From the NCBI GenBank assembly GCA_018340375.1, contig JAFFJZ010000004.1:26820001-26884000 (forward strand): DNA of 64,000 bases, in the 5' to 3' direction. Position numbers and translations under genes: made by a program. Shown here piece after piece: positions 49,588-59,564 of this stretch (position 1 is the first letter of the stretch; each line of letters starts with the position of its first letter). The notes beneath the pieces were generated by a model. The model saw only the letters and a list, made by a program, of their open reading frames with translations. It did not search any database and was not told where the DNA came from. Origin of the DNA: Gonatopus flavifemur. Taxonomy: Eukaryota > Arthropoda > Insecta > Hymenoptera > Dryinidae.

Positions 49588-50724
49588 TATAGAATCTACA
49601 CAAGATATTCAACATGAAAAATCGATATTCGCATAAACTTTGCAATCTAATTATGAAACATCGAATAAGTTGTACTCTAATTGATCATAAAGGGCTAATG
49701 AGTCGTAACTGACACATCATTTCAGTCTGAATGAAAGACCAACGAAAGTTTGAAATGAATTGGATATGTGGGCTTGAATCATCATCTGCTTAATATACAC
49801 ATCAAATTAAAAATTGTATCCATTGTTCAATCAGGCGATTAACTGGCATTAACTACAATCAACCCCAATTAAGATTCACCTTGATGAAAAACTCTGAGTC
49901 TATGTATGATGCTAAAGCTTTCTACAGTAATGAACTGTGAATTACGTGAATGAAAACCTCAAGGAAGAGTAATGTGACCTAAACAATCAATCTTTCTCCA
50001 TATTAATTCTTTCGAAATGTTTTGTTTTTTATTCCAGCGAACATCTGTTTTGCGTGAAATGCGAAAGACTTTTTAATATTCATCAAGAGCATTCCGCTGA
50101 TCCTGAAGTCACTGGATTTCCCTCTACCGAAATTATCTTCAAGTGATTTGAGCGAACTCTAATGGTTTTTGAGATACTCCGAATTGCTATACTTTTTAGT
50201 TCCCCATGTACACCTGTATTCTTGCATAGAGAAAGGAATTCACTATGACAACAAAATCTGCAATCAGTAAAGTCTTCAGTTGCATTAACTAAAGACGAAA
50301 TCGAACAAAACATTTGAGTTGCCTGAATTGGAATATTGTTTATTCTAATAAAAATTTTGAGTAGAAGAAAATAATATTTTATTGAGAAAAGCACATCTTT
50401 TATTTGAGGTCGTATTTTACTGAATTTTTAGGCACAGTTTTTTCAGTGTATTCTTGACTCGTCTAGCTAAATTCGTTTGTTATTCTGTATATAACACTGA
50501 AGAATTGGTTACCTTAGAGAAAAATTCGCATCTTCGACCAAATAATTAATCTACGTAGCAAATTATATGCCACGTTAGCAAAAAATTTGCTGTTTAAAAG
50601 AAAAGTGGAATCAGATCTTGCTGCCCCAGTGAATTTTGTTTCTTCCGTATATTAACATGCGGATTCTTGGGCCATTGAAAGCCATTTTGTCCGAGGTTGA
50701 GAAATTTCATGTGATGAGAATTCA
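49588..50724. other. A+T-rich DNA, nothing firm
   Basis: A 103-codon minus-strand frame (50083-50394) carries no recognised motif. A MITE-like end (ttttttcagtg then TA) lies at 50433-50445 without a partner. Confidence 0.4.
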
Positions 50725-50860
50725 ATGTTTTCGTTTATATCATGCAATGAGGTGAATAGGACCACCCATAGGAGAATCAGCGTTTCTCATTCAATAAGTC
50801 AATTGAGCAGAGTTTGTTTCTTCTCTCACTGTTGTAAATTAATTAAAAAAATTCCTGCCA

Positions 50861-51073
50861 ATGGATTATTGCAGAGAAAATTTTTTTCTGAAGGTGTTCA
50901 ATGCATTTGGAGAGAAATTAATTCTTCCATCTCACCAAATGTTAATTGAACAGATTTCATATCCACATAGAGTCTTTGTATTCAATACTTCCTACTCTCA
51001 TTCCATCGCCAATGCGTGTAGCTCAAATCATTTCATCTCGCAACTGGGTAATACAATTTCGCCTAGTGATTGA
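50861..51073 (+). CDS. Weak candidate ORF, 70 codons
   Basis: A true ATG (gccaATGG) opens a 70-codon frame beginning MDYCRENFFLKVF with a varied composition. A different frame starting at 50725 (74 codons, ATG) overlaps it. At most one can be coding. A donor-like CTGG|GTAATA lies near its end (about 51047). No domain recognised. Confidence 0.12.
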   Translation: MDYCRENFFLKVFNAFGEKLILPSHQMLIEQISYPHRVFVFNTSYSHSIANACSSNHFISQLGNTISPSD

Positions 51074-52053
51074 TTGATTCACAATCCCTTTTGAACGCTT
51101 TACGAAATCGTATGTAATGCAATTCGGATTATATTAAGCCCGGTGCACAGAATGATCAATGCTTTTGATGAAATAGATGGTGAAATATCATCTATTCCTT
51201 ATAAAAGAAATTCGTAAAACGATTCAAATGCATCAAATTGTTTAAATGATTTATTGGAAGTTCATGTACTCATTTGGATACAAATCCATTGTTCAGATGA
51301 TAAATTTTTTTCGAACAAAATCCTATTTTTCAGCAATGATACAGCTACATTCCGAGGACCAATGACGATTCCTTCACAAATAAAATCGAATGATACCATT
51401 TTTTTCAGTAACAACACTCATTTTGTAATGCACTCAAACTTTATGAAGCTGAAGTTACCAGATTTGAGACAGCAGGTCCGGACTCTAGCTCATCGTAGAA
51501 TTGTCGTAGAATTATGAAACCGGCACCGATGAGATTTTTGAATTACAGTTTCTGAAAATATTTATTTGCAAAAAATTCACATCAGTTCAGTTTATAAACG
51601 CGGTCTGCTAGTTTACGTCTGCTGGCTTCAGCTTCATCCAAATTCCCTATTGCATCACAACTCTAATTAGAAGGACTGATTGTATCTCGATAAATCTCAT
51701 TGAAATCGAACAAAGGTCTAGTTGAATCTAGCCCGATCATTCGTCAATGATATTTTGTCAATTTTATGGATTTCTCCACTGAATTCCGCCAAATTTCAAT
51801 GAATCTTCAACAATGTTCTGACAGAATCACATAATTGTTCTCTTTTCTTCTTGCAAAAAAACCAGAATATAGCTGTGAAGGAAAATGATCGCAGGGAGTC
51901 TACGATGAAGTATCGATTGTTTTCTTTCAATCATTTCATATCGTATTGAAATTTTCCACTTGATCTAACGCAATGAGACAAGAATCTTGTTCGACCGCAT
52001 TTCAAAATTGTTACAACGAGCGTTGCACGATTAAACATCATGAGAGAGGGAGA
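51074..52053. other. Probably unique DNA
   Basis: An 87-codon frame (51254-51517) with no ATG start contains a repeated FFSN word, but two pyrimidine-AG sites inside it make its status unclear. Nothing else noted. Confidence 0.35.
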
Positions 52054-52095
52054 TTTATAAGAGCGATTTCACCACCTGCAGCAATAGTGCATTGG
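52054..52095 (+). promoter_or_regulatory. Possible TATA/initiator for the 52.2-kb ORF
   Basis: TTTATAA (52054-52060) is followed about 35 bp later by TGCATT, an initiator-like sequence with A+1 at 52091. Spacing is slightly longer than ideal. The next ATG is the candidate ORF at 52224. Confidence 0.25.
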
Positions 52096-52223
52096 CGTTG
52101 CCCGAAAGAGTGGATGAGAGTCCAACGTTCCGCACTGCTGTTCGAAAGGTAGGAAACTCTCACGATCCGCAAGTGTCGTTGTGGAGAGAGATTTGGAGAG
52201 GGAAATAACATGCTTGTAATACG

Positions 52224-52406
52224 ATGAGCCTAGAGAAAAAGTCGACAACCCACATTGACTCCGAGTTTTCATCAGGGACTGTACGTTGGAATTATGATGA
52301 CGGCACCACTGGTTTCATAGGTTTTAGTGTTCCGCGGTCATTACGTAGCAGGAATAGCGGGAAAGTACTTCCTTTCGTTGAAAACTTTTTCATGCTTACA
52401 GAATAA
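52224..52406 (+). CDS. Candidate small gene, 60-residue unknown protein
   Basis: Seen: an ATG with A at -3 opens 60 codons ending in TAA. G+C is higher than the flanks, and the peptide (start MSLEKKSTTHIDSEF, centre YDDGTTGFIG) is not low-complexity. A TATA/initiator pair lies about 130-170 bp upstream. An AATAAA poly(A) signal at 52447-52452 lies 41 bp after the stop, giving a compact intronless layout. No domain, signal peptide or membrane segment is evident. A donor-like AAAG|GTAGGA at 52149 could instead make 52091-52148 a spliced leader. A second open frame (52510-52731) follows with no clear link. Of all small ORFs here this has the most independent support, yet it may still be chance. 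Confidence 0.3.
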   Translation: MSLEKKSTTHIDSEFSSGTVRWNYDDGTTGFIGFSVPRSLRSRNSGKVLPFVENFFMLTE

Positions 52407-52509
52407 CCCAATAATAGGAAAGGTGTATTTATAATGTACTGAAAAGAATAAAGAATTTATCGCGCATTATTGGGTATTTATAAAGTTTTTTATAATATGC
52501 GATTGGTGA

Positions 52510-52731
52510 ATGTTAATAAACCATGAGTATCTCGAAGGATTTTTAAATATATACAGATATATAAAATTTCATGAGAAAGAAAGCAGAATTTTATGTGCAT
52601 ACGTAACTGAAATGAAAGTGTTGGAGAAGTTTTTAATGAAAAATCATCCAGCTCTTTGGACAACGATAAAGAAACTCCAGATTCCTCATGAATTTTCCCT
52701 TCTGTTACCATGCGAAAATTCAGAATCTTGA
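52510..52731 (+). CDS. Weak candidate ORF downstream of the 52.2-kb ORF
   Basis: A 73-codon frame that begins without ATG. An internal ATG gives about 39 codons starting MKVLEKFLMKNHPALW. The antisense strand is also open. No family resemblance. Confidence 0.1.
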   Translation: MLINHEYLEGFLNIYRYIKFHEKESRILCAYVTEMKVLEKFLMKNHPALWTTIKKLQIPHEFSLLLPCENSES

Positions 52732-53118
52732 CTGTGCACGGGAATATCGCTGGAAGAAAGAATCATGTGAAGAAGAATACCAAAATGTCCCACGAAGTAC
52801 CACAACCTTCAATTTCAAATTTTGTGCCCACAAAAATAACGTATCCCTGTCTATTTAAGTAAAAATGATGAACATGTAATAACCGTACTCTCGTAATCCT
52901 CATGGCATTGTTAGAAATCTTCAGATAAACTTTGCTCGATTTTCAGAGAAGGATTCTAAATTTGGACCTCATTACGCAAATAATCGTACTTCTAAAACCC
53001 AAATCTTCCACCCATTGATTTGTTTTTCGTTGAGAATTTTGAGGATCTTTGAGTGGATTCAATGATAGCGGTTTTTGTTTGATTTCTATTTATCTGCATT
53101 AGTGTTTCGTGAAAAATT
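52732..53118. other. A+T-rich DNA, nothing recognised
   Basis: No feature supported. Confidence 0.5.
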
Positions 53119-53170
53119 GACTATTTTGTTTCGTGTATCATATGAGAATGTGTTAGGTTCTCATGTTTCA

Positions 53171-53606
53171 GGAGTCCTCTTCAAAGATCAGCTCAAACAA
53201 AATTTTTTAGGGATCGTTGAAGATTTCAACAAAATGTAAAAAATAGTCAAAATGCATTTTTTTTCTCGTTGCGGTGAAATTTAGTACTTGGGGAAATAGT
53301 GATTTTCTCAAAGTTACAGCTCAGTATATTCATTTTTGAAAGTCGTTCAGAACTTATGAGCATTATTTTGAAAGGTCTCTCGAGAGCATCAAAAGCAATG
53401 AATTTTCAAATGCTTATGAATTCTGAGCGATCCGTAACAATAAATATCTTGAGCTGTAATTTTGAGGAAGCGACTCTTTTCTGGGGTACTAAATTTTACC
53501 GTAATGAGAAAAAAATTCAAAAAATGAATTCTGACTATTTTTAGTTCTAAAAATCTTCATTGACCTCGAAAAAGTGTGTTTTCGAACTGATCTTTGGAGA
53601 GAACTC
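53171..53606. mobile_element. Foldback MITE inserted in the left arm
   Basis: Ends (ggagtcctcttcaaagatca and its imperfect complement tgatctttggagagaactc) are inverted. Further inverted pairs (ggtgaaatttagtac, ttacagctca) make most of it self-complementary. In the uninterrupted right arm catgtttca is followed directly by aggggttattc; in the left arm this element lies between them, with TCA and TTA at the two borders, possibly a mutated 3-bp target duplication. The 81-codon frame at 53299-53544 lies within it. Confidence 0.75.
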
Positions 53607-53750
53607 TTAAGGGGATATTCTGGTCTAGAATTTTGGACAAATCCATTTTCCCCTTTTTGCATATTTTCAGAGTTTGGGCTTCTAAGAACATGTTTTCAGG
53701 AGAATTTTTTGTGAGAAAATATAAGTATAACATCCTCTTGTATGACTTCC

Positions 53751-53941
53751 CGTGTAATAAGTCCGACTAAATGTCGCTGCATCTCACATAAAAAATTGAT
53801 TGAAAAGTCAGTTCAGTCTCTACAGTTGGGTCAGAATTTGTTTTCGACGCTTAGTTTCAGATGAAACAGGGCTAGTTTTGGCTGCATCTTGAAATCAACT
53901 CATATGTAGAATCAGTGTGAGTTTCACTTTTTCTTGTACAG
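53751..53941. mobile_element. CACTG-type MITE, relative of the 40995 element
   Basis: Reads (c)cgtgtaataagtccga at the left and actttttcttgtaca at the right, imperfect versions of the 40995-41176 ends. The segment gggctagttttggctgcatc is a reverse-complement match to that element. It has no counterpart at the equivalent place in the right arm, so it inserted after the palindrome formed or was lost on the right. Confidence 0.65.
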
Positions 53942-54888
53942 ACTGTTTGAAATTGAGGTGCCGGAAAGAATAACTTGCTTAGCGCTCGGAACGCATCACA
54001 CATTTGATCCAAACGGTCCGTCGGAGGTCGAAGAAAAAGTCGAAATTTTGAAAGATAGAAAATACTGGGTCATAGAGCTTGAAAAAACAAGGTCAGTGTT
54101 CCTTTACCATTTTTTTTCTAGGATGAATAGTTTTCGAGAAAAAAAATAAAAACTACACATTTTTTCATACCAAAAATCAATGTTTTCCAACATTAAACTC
54201 GTTGGATCTCATTCATTTTTCGACGAATCGGAATAAAACTTAGAGATTCTGATTTATGAGACTTCACCGAAGACGACAATGTCGAAAAAATTCGTAAAAA
54301 TTGATAATGAATTAATTAATTTTTTATTCAAAGTAAAAATCACGTGTTTTATGCTTTGCAATAAACAAAGTGTCGGGGGAAGTATGAGCTACAAAAAACT
54401 TCCAGTGACAAAGTTGTTCACTAAGGTATGGACAAACTTTTTGAAAAGTTCCAGATCGATTGGATCATTAGTTTGCAAAATACGGGGATTTATTTATTAG
54501 CGCGCAACGGAAATCTATCACGATTATGCGTCTTTTACCGGGTGACTATCAGGTTCCGTAGGAAAGATTGTATTCACTCACTTTTTCAACTTGAGATATT
54601 ATTTTGGGTCGGAGAATTCGAATATCCAACTATTTCCACGAGATTTCATTTCCTTTATCCATGCTTTTGTTATGAAAAATTTGATTGAAGTTACAGAAAG
54701 AATAACTCGCTTAGTGCTTGAAATCACGTAGAAGAGTGATCATATTGGGCAATAAAAACAAGTAGGTGGAAACAAGTAATAAAAAATATACATATTCAGA
54801 TTCTTGTAAGTAAAGCTTCCTATTTTTGACACATATTTCTCAAGATGAAAATAATAAATCAAAAACATTCTCGGTTTCAAATCAATAG

Positions 54889-55181
54889 TTTTGAAAACAT
54901 ACCTCACGATTATTCAGTCGTTTGTAAGCGAAATCAAGTGCTATTTTCAGGATGTGTGCTCAATAGTATATCAATTATCACCAACTATGAGATCTTGTGA
55001 AAAGCATAATGTGTTGAATTTCATTCAATCACAAATCAATGCTAATCGAAAATTACGTTTCACGTACTTCGAAGAAAAGAAGTATCGAAAGAATTTGAAG
55101 TTCAATAGAACTTTCAGTGACGAAGATGTTCCTGATAATCGAGTGAAGTATCCAACAAAATTTGACAACAAAGGAATTTGA
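54889..55181 (+). pseudogene. BESS-motif-like fragment, left arm
   Basis: After an acceptor-like tttcaaatcaatag, a frame of about 96 codons runs through the left arm into the central spacer and ends at a TGA. Residues about 22-55 (FQDVCSIVYQLSPTMRS, then EKHNVLNFIQSQIN) show the hydrophobic spacing of a BESS motif: two short helices with a proline between. BESS motifs usually sit at the C-terminus of MADF-domain proteins and mediate protein contacts. The position near a C-terminus fits. There is no ATG and no MADF domain, so this is at best a last exon or a captured fragment. The assignment is by eye only. Confidence 0.35.
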
Positions 55182-55252
55182 AACAAATGAAAATGGAATT
55201 GTGCCGGTACTAGTGTAAAAAGAATTAGAGAAACATCGTAGGATCGAAATTC

Positions 55253-55509
55253 TCATGCACTACGAGTATTCTCCTCGTTATATTTCTTACAGTGGTAGGA
55301 CAAATTCTTTCGATACTTCTTTCCTTCGAAGTACGTGGAACGTATTTTTCGATTAGCATTGATTTGTGATCGAATAAAATTCAACACATTATGCTTTTCA
55401 CGAGATCTCATAGTGGGTGATAATTGATATACTATTGAGCACACATCCTGAAAATGGCATTCGATTTCGCTAACAAACGACTGAGTAATCGTGAGGTATG
55501 TTTTCAAAA
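55253..55509 (-). pseudogene. BESS-motif-like fragment, right arm
   Basis: The inverted copy of the left-arm frame, open for about 84 codons on the minus strand, also after tttcaaatcaatag. It differs from the left copy at roughly nine residues over the shared 68 or so (for example K/E, Y/H, C/R, Q/R, L/I, F/S, E/G). Most visible base changes alter the residue, so selection on protein sequence since duplication looks weak. Its C-terminus diverges because the spacer is not shared. Confidence 0.3.
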
Positions 55510-57046
55510 CTATTGATTTGAGACCAAGAATGTTTTTGATTTATTATTTTCATCTTGAGAGATATGTGTCAAAATAGGAAGTTTTACTTACAAGAATCTG
55601 AATATGTATATTTTTTATTACTTGTTTCCACCTACTTGTTTTTATTGCCCAATATGATCACTCTTCTACGTGATTTCAAGCACTAAGCGAGTTGTTCTTT
55701 CTGTAACTTCAATCAAATTTTTTATAACAAAAGCATGGATAAAGGAAATGAAATCTCGTGGGAATAGTTGGATATTCGAATTCTCCGACCCAAAAAAACA
55801 TCTCAAGTTGAAAACGTGAGTGAATACAATCTTTCCTACGGACCCTGATAGTCACCCGGTAAAAGACGCATAATCGTGATAGATTTCCGTTGCGCGCTAA
55901 TAAATAAATCCCTGTATTTTGCAAACTAATAATCCAATCGATCTGGAACTTTCCAAAAAGTTTGTCCATACCTTAGCGAACAACTTTGTCGCTGGAAGTT
56001 TTTTTGTAGCTCATACTTCCTCCGACACTTTTTTAATGCAAAGCATAAAACACGTGATTTTTACTTCGAATAAAAAATTAATTAGTTTATTATCAATTTT
56101 TACAATTTTTTTCGACATTCTCGTCTTCGGTGAAGTCTCACAAATCAGAATCTGTAAGTTTGCTTCTGATTCGCCGAAAAATGAATGAGATCCAACGAGT
56201 TTAATGTTGGAAAACATTGATTTTTGGTATGAAAAAATGTGTAGTTTTTATTTTTTTTCTCGAAAACTATTCATCCTAGAAAAAAATGGTGAAGGGACAC
56301 TGACCTTGTTTTTTCAAGCTCTATGACCTAGTATTTTTCAATTTTCAAAATTCCGACTTTTTTTCCGACCTCCGACGGGAACGTTTGGATCAAACGTGTG
56401 ATGCGTTCTGAGCGCTAAGCGGGTTATTCTTTCCGGCGCCTCAATTGTGCTTGAATCTTCAAACCCGTTATTCTCGAAACTACTTTTTTCAAGACGGTTA
56501 ACACGATATCTCCAGTTCTGATGGACCGATTCACTTGAAATTTGGTATAAACCTTCTCTGTGCATCCATCGTCTCTACCAGATTCATGTGAAAATCTTAT
56601 TCCTGATTATTTTTGAAAATTCGGAAAACTGACAAAAACAGGTCAAAAATTGGATTTTTTTTTCAAACAGCCGCCATTTTGCCAATGTTTTCCTTCTCCG
56701 AGGCACGGGCGATAACGGCATCCTTATCGATTCAGAATCTTCCGGTTTTATTTGTGTCAGATCACTAGAACCACATCATGTCAACCAGGATGCATGATTT
56801 TGTTTTCGCCCTCTACTTTGTCCCTCTGTAACTTTTTTGATTCTTGATTTTTGTGACTGAAAAATTTCAGGGTACATTGTTGGAACATGAAGGAATATCT
56901 GCGAGAAGAATGGATACTAAAAATGTTGTTTGTTTTTTCTATCGCACTTGCAAAACTGCCTAAATTCGTGCTTCTAGACCAGAATAACCCCTTGAAACAT
57001 GAAAAACCAACATATTTTCATATGACACACGGAAAAAATAGTCGGT

Positions 57047-57754
57047 TCTTTTGTATCACCTTAATCTGCATGTTTATTTCAACGCCAATTAAAAACAGCT
57101 GTCGGGTTTTAATGAAACTGCGGATACTTTTTACATTGAAAGCCAATTATAAGGATTCAATTTCATCATGGAGAAATACCTCAATAAGATAAAAAAAAGG
57201 GGATATCGTCACGAGTTGATGTAAGGTATGAGAAATAAGACGGGGAAACGAAATTAGATCCGTAGAGGCGGCAAATGCGATCGGGAACTTGCTCAGCAGT
57301 GATCAACGGGAGAACAAGCGAATTCGAGTACGGGCTGTCCAATTAGATGTTACTGGTCGAAGATGAGACCATTAACATAACATAGAATTTTTTTTTCCGA
57401 TTTGAAAAAAAACACACATGAAATATGTCCTATTATTGTAAATAAACTAAATTTCTTTCGAAATTTGGATTCCCAATAAATCATAAATTACAGTCTTCAC
57501 ATTGGTCTCTTCCAAACTGATATTTGGTAATTGAAGAGAGTATGAGCGTGATATGAATTGAAAACTGCGGTGAGAATTTCGCCACGTACTCTTATACGTA
57601 AAATCGAATCGGATCTCAACTTCTTGAATCTTTTATAAAACTCAAAGATCTGATATGTCAACATCAAGGGATTTGTAAAATAATCAATAACCACAGGATT
57701 ATTTATCAGATTACATTTTCACGAATTAGATTCGTTCATTATGGTTTTGAATTA
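57047..57754. other. Mostly unique DNA with a GC-elevated patch
   Basis: About 57236-57360 is GC-richer than its flanks and not word-repetitive. Its role is unknown. No gene. Confidence 0.4.
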
Positions 57755-57857
57755 TTTCCACAAAAATTGTTCATCATGGTGTGTATTGGTAATACATTGA
57801 TTTAGGGTTTAGATATAAATTCCGATATGACCCTGTACAAATCGTTATCTCAGTTTT
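57755..57857. repeat. Dispersed direct repeat, copy 1
   Basis: About 100 bp containing tcatcatggtgtgtattgg and gggtttagatataaattccg. It recurs in the same orientation at 59460-59563 with roughly 90 percent identity by eye. In copy 2 the segment reads through as an open frame; here it is broken by a TAA. Confidence 0.8.
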
Positions 57858-58387
57858 TCATTCTTGTACTCAACAACAGCTGCTGTAATATACGAACGAA
57901 TTATTCATTGGATGAGGAGAAGTTTGAGAATTGCAACATTTAAACCAATCAGCCATAAAATCATTGTCTCCAGGGCCACGGCATTATCATTAAGAGTAAT
58001 GTTTAATAAAATTGAATAATTTCAACTGTAATAAAAACGAAGTACATTATATTTTCGACCGACAGTTGTAAGCACCCGCGATTTACGCAGGCAGAAAAAT
58101 ATTATACTCGTTAGAAAGGGAAAAGGGAATAAAAAAGAATGAAAAAGGATAAAAACATAAGACAACAGCTGTCGTTTCGCCTTGTGGATCCTTTTATTTC
58201 TCCCTTTTGTCCTTGTCACAATGAAACGCGTTCTCAGTGTATTGACTCAGGAAAGTCACGTTAATGTCATGCGTAGGAGCTTAGACTGGATGCAATAGAG
58301 ATTCCATCGTTAAATATGTTCTCTTCAACAATATAAAGTTTTTTTCAATCAGAAGGATTATCAAGGATAGTGTATGTTCTTTCGCAG
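57858..58387. other. Unique-looking DNA, possibly regulatory
   Basis: 58040-58260 is slightly GC-elevated and non-repetitive. No supportable gene. Confidence 0.35.
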
Positions 58388-58633
58388 TATCATTATATTC
58401 AGTTATTGGATCATGAAACCAAAAGAAATCTCATGAACTGCGTTGTGTTAATTGACGTCATTATTTTCAGCGTGCGATTGAATTGTTTACATCGACAAAT
58501 ACAATATCTCCTCCTGCGCAAAATTTGTACCCTTCTGCCAAATGCAGAAGAAAGGATACGAGATGAGTTAAGCAATCAATATCTCAATATCATTGTTCTC
58601 ACACGAAACAAACCAGAAAATTGTAAAAATTAA
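58388..58633 (+). CDS. Candidate exon, unknown protein
   Basis: Follows an acceptor-like tgttctttcgcag and stays open for 81 codons to a TAA. It includes a leucine-rich middle (YLLLRKICTLLPNAEERI). An ATG lies at about residue 14. A second acceptor-like attattttcag inside (about 58470) would shift to another frame that is open for about 32 codons. There is no recognised domain, and which frame, if any, is used cannot be told from sequence alone. Confidence 0.18.
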   Translation, partial: YHYIQLLDHETKRNLMNCVVLIDVIIFSVRLNCLHRQIQYLLLRKICTLLPNAEERIRDELSNQYLNIIVLTRNKPENCKN

Positions 58634-59176
58634 TTGCTCCATGGGACAACGGCGTGCTTTGAGTCTTCAAGGGCTCATATACCCCTGAAATTCAGAAGTC
58701 TCGATGTTAAAAAATACTATAAAGAATACGAAGATATATTATATGATAGAAAAAGGTGTACAGTACGAAACTGGAATGACAAAACAGCCGTTAACAGATA
58801 ATCTTTAAATATTTTTGTTCTAAAACTTCGATAACTATTCGCTCTATAACATATGTTAGTCTGCCGAGAAGTGTTTAAATTTTTTTAGTGGACAATTTTT
58901 CAGAAATCATTGAACACTAACTTTTTTTGTTCTTCAATTGCATACTAGAGTTTGATATATTCTGATCTCTTCATTTTCGAAAACAAATCCGTCCGTCTGA
59001 CTATAAACTGATATCTTACTTTTCAAGATTCTTGGTCATTTTTGCAGATTGCATAATTTTTGAGGAAGTTATGACGCAGAGAAGGAAGTGTCATGGTTCG
59101 CAACAATCGTCCATTTAATACCCGTGCAAAATGAGGTTAATATTAAGAAAATTTGATTTCAATTTTTTTCTTACAG
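58634..59176. other. A+T-rich DNA, nothing recognised
   Basis: No feature supported. Confidence 0.5.
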
Positions 59177-59194
59177 TTCAAAAGTTAATAAAAA

Positions 59195-59389
59195 ATGTGG
59201 AATCAACAGTACAATTGTTCTCCACCATGTGATACGCTAAGAGCAAAAGTGGCACCCAAATTTTTGTCAAGCAAAAACAGAACAGGAACTTTTGGGAGCA
59301 AGAATGGAACGTCAAAAGTTCCGAGCAAAAGCGATACACCTACAATTCCGAACAAAAAAACAACCACAGAAATCTCCGGACAAAAATGA
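59195..59389 (+). CDS. Candidate 64-residue protein with 9-residue repeats
   Basis: A strong pyrimidine tract and acceptor-like tttttttcttacag end at 59176; 18 bp later an ATG (A at -3) opens 64 codons. After a start MWNQQYNCSPPCDTL, the chain carries about four 9-residue repeats of the type SKNGT-K-P, matching a 27-bp DNA repeat (agcaaaaacg-gaac). The repeat continues past the stop in another frame. A spliced 5' leader plus single coding exon is one reading, a minisatellite that happens to be open is the other. No signal peptide or domain was seen, and the antisense strand is also open. Confidence 0.22.
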   Translation: MWNQQYNCSPPCDTLRAKVAPKFLSSKNRTGTFGSKNGTSKVPSKSDTPTIPNKKTTTEISGQK

Positions 59390-59425
59390 AACACTTGAAG
59401 AGCTCGAGCAAAAACGAATCAACGC
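59236..59425. repeat. 27-bp degenerate minisatellite, about 6-7 units
   Basis: Units start agcaaaa or close variants at about 27-bp steps and often contain a ggaac or ttccg word. The pair ggaacttttg and caaaagttcc also gives it foldback character. Confidence 0.7.
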
Positions 59426-59459
59426 ACAACCCAATTTCGTATTTATGCGCTGCTTCGTT

Positions 59460-59563
59460 TATTCCACACAAATTGTTTATCATGGTGTGTATTGGCAATA
59501 CATTGATCTAGGGTTTAGATATAAATTCCGATATGACCATGTACAAATCGTTATCTTAGTTTT
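59460..59563. repeat. Dispersed direct repeat, copy 2
   Basis: Partner of 57755-57857. Its right end abuts the palindrome beginning near 59565, which may have truncated it. Confidence 0.8.
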
Positions 59564-59564
59564 A

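Larger units (their letters stand above)
53119..57046. mobile_element. 3.9-kb palindromic element with nested MITEs
   Basis: The outermost paired words are gactatttt...cgtgt-tcatatga...catgttt (53119-53169 against 56996-57046). Next come ggggatattctggtctag (53611) and ctagaccagaataacccc (ending 56991). The main arms, 53951-55097 and 55301-56446, are about 1147 bp each and closely similar, around a 203-bp spacer. Between the end words and the main arms the two sides differ: the left carries two insertions and a shortened segment, the right about 530 bp of probably original sequence. Long parallel open frames in both arms (for example 54428-54688 and 55709-55969) reflect arm duplication rather than proof of coding. 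The parent unit's superfamily is undetermined. Confidence 0.88.

Noticed and set aside
53605..53612. piggyBac insertion at TTAA
   Set aside because: TTAA occurs only at the left border and is explained by the junction of a nested MITE with the palindrome; the other end reads TTGA and the termini are not piggyBac-like.
54428..55969. Conserved protein encoded in both palindrome arms (86 codons)
   Set aside because: Parallel open frames follow from the arms being copies of each other; there is no ATG context or known motif, and changes are not biased to silent sites.
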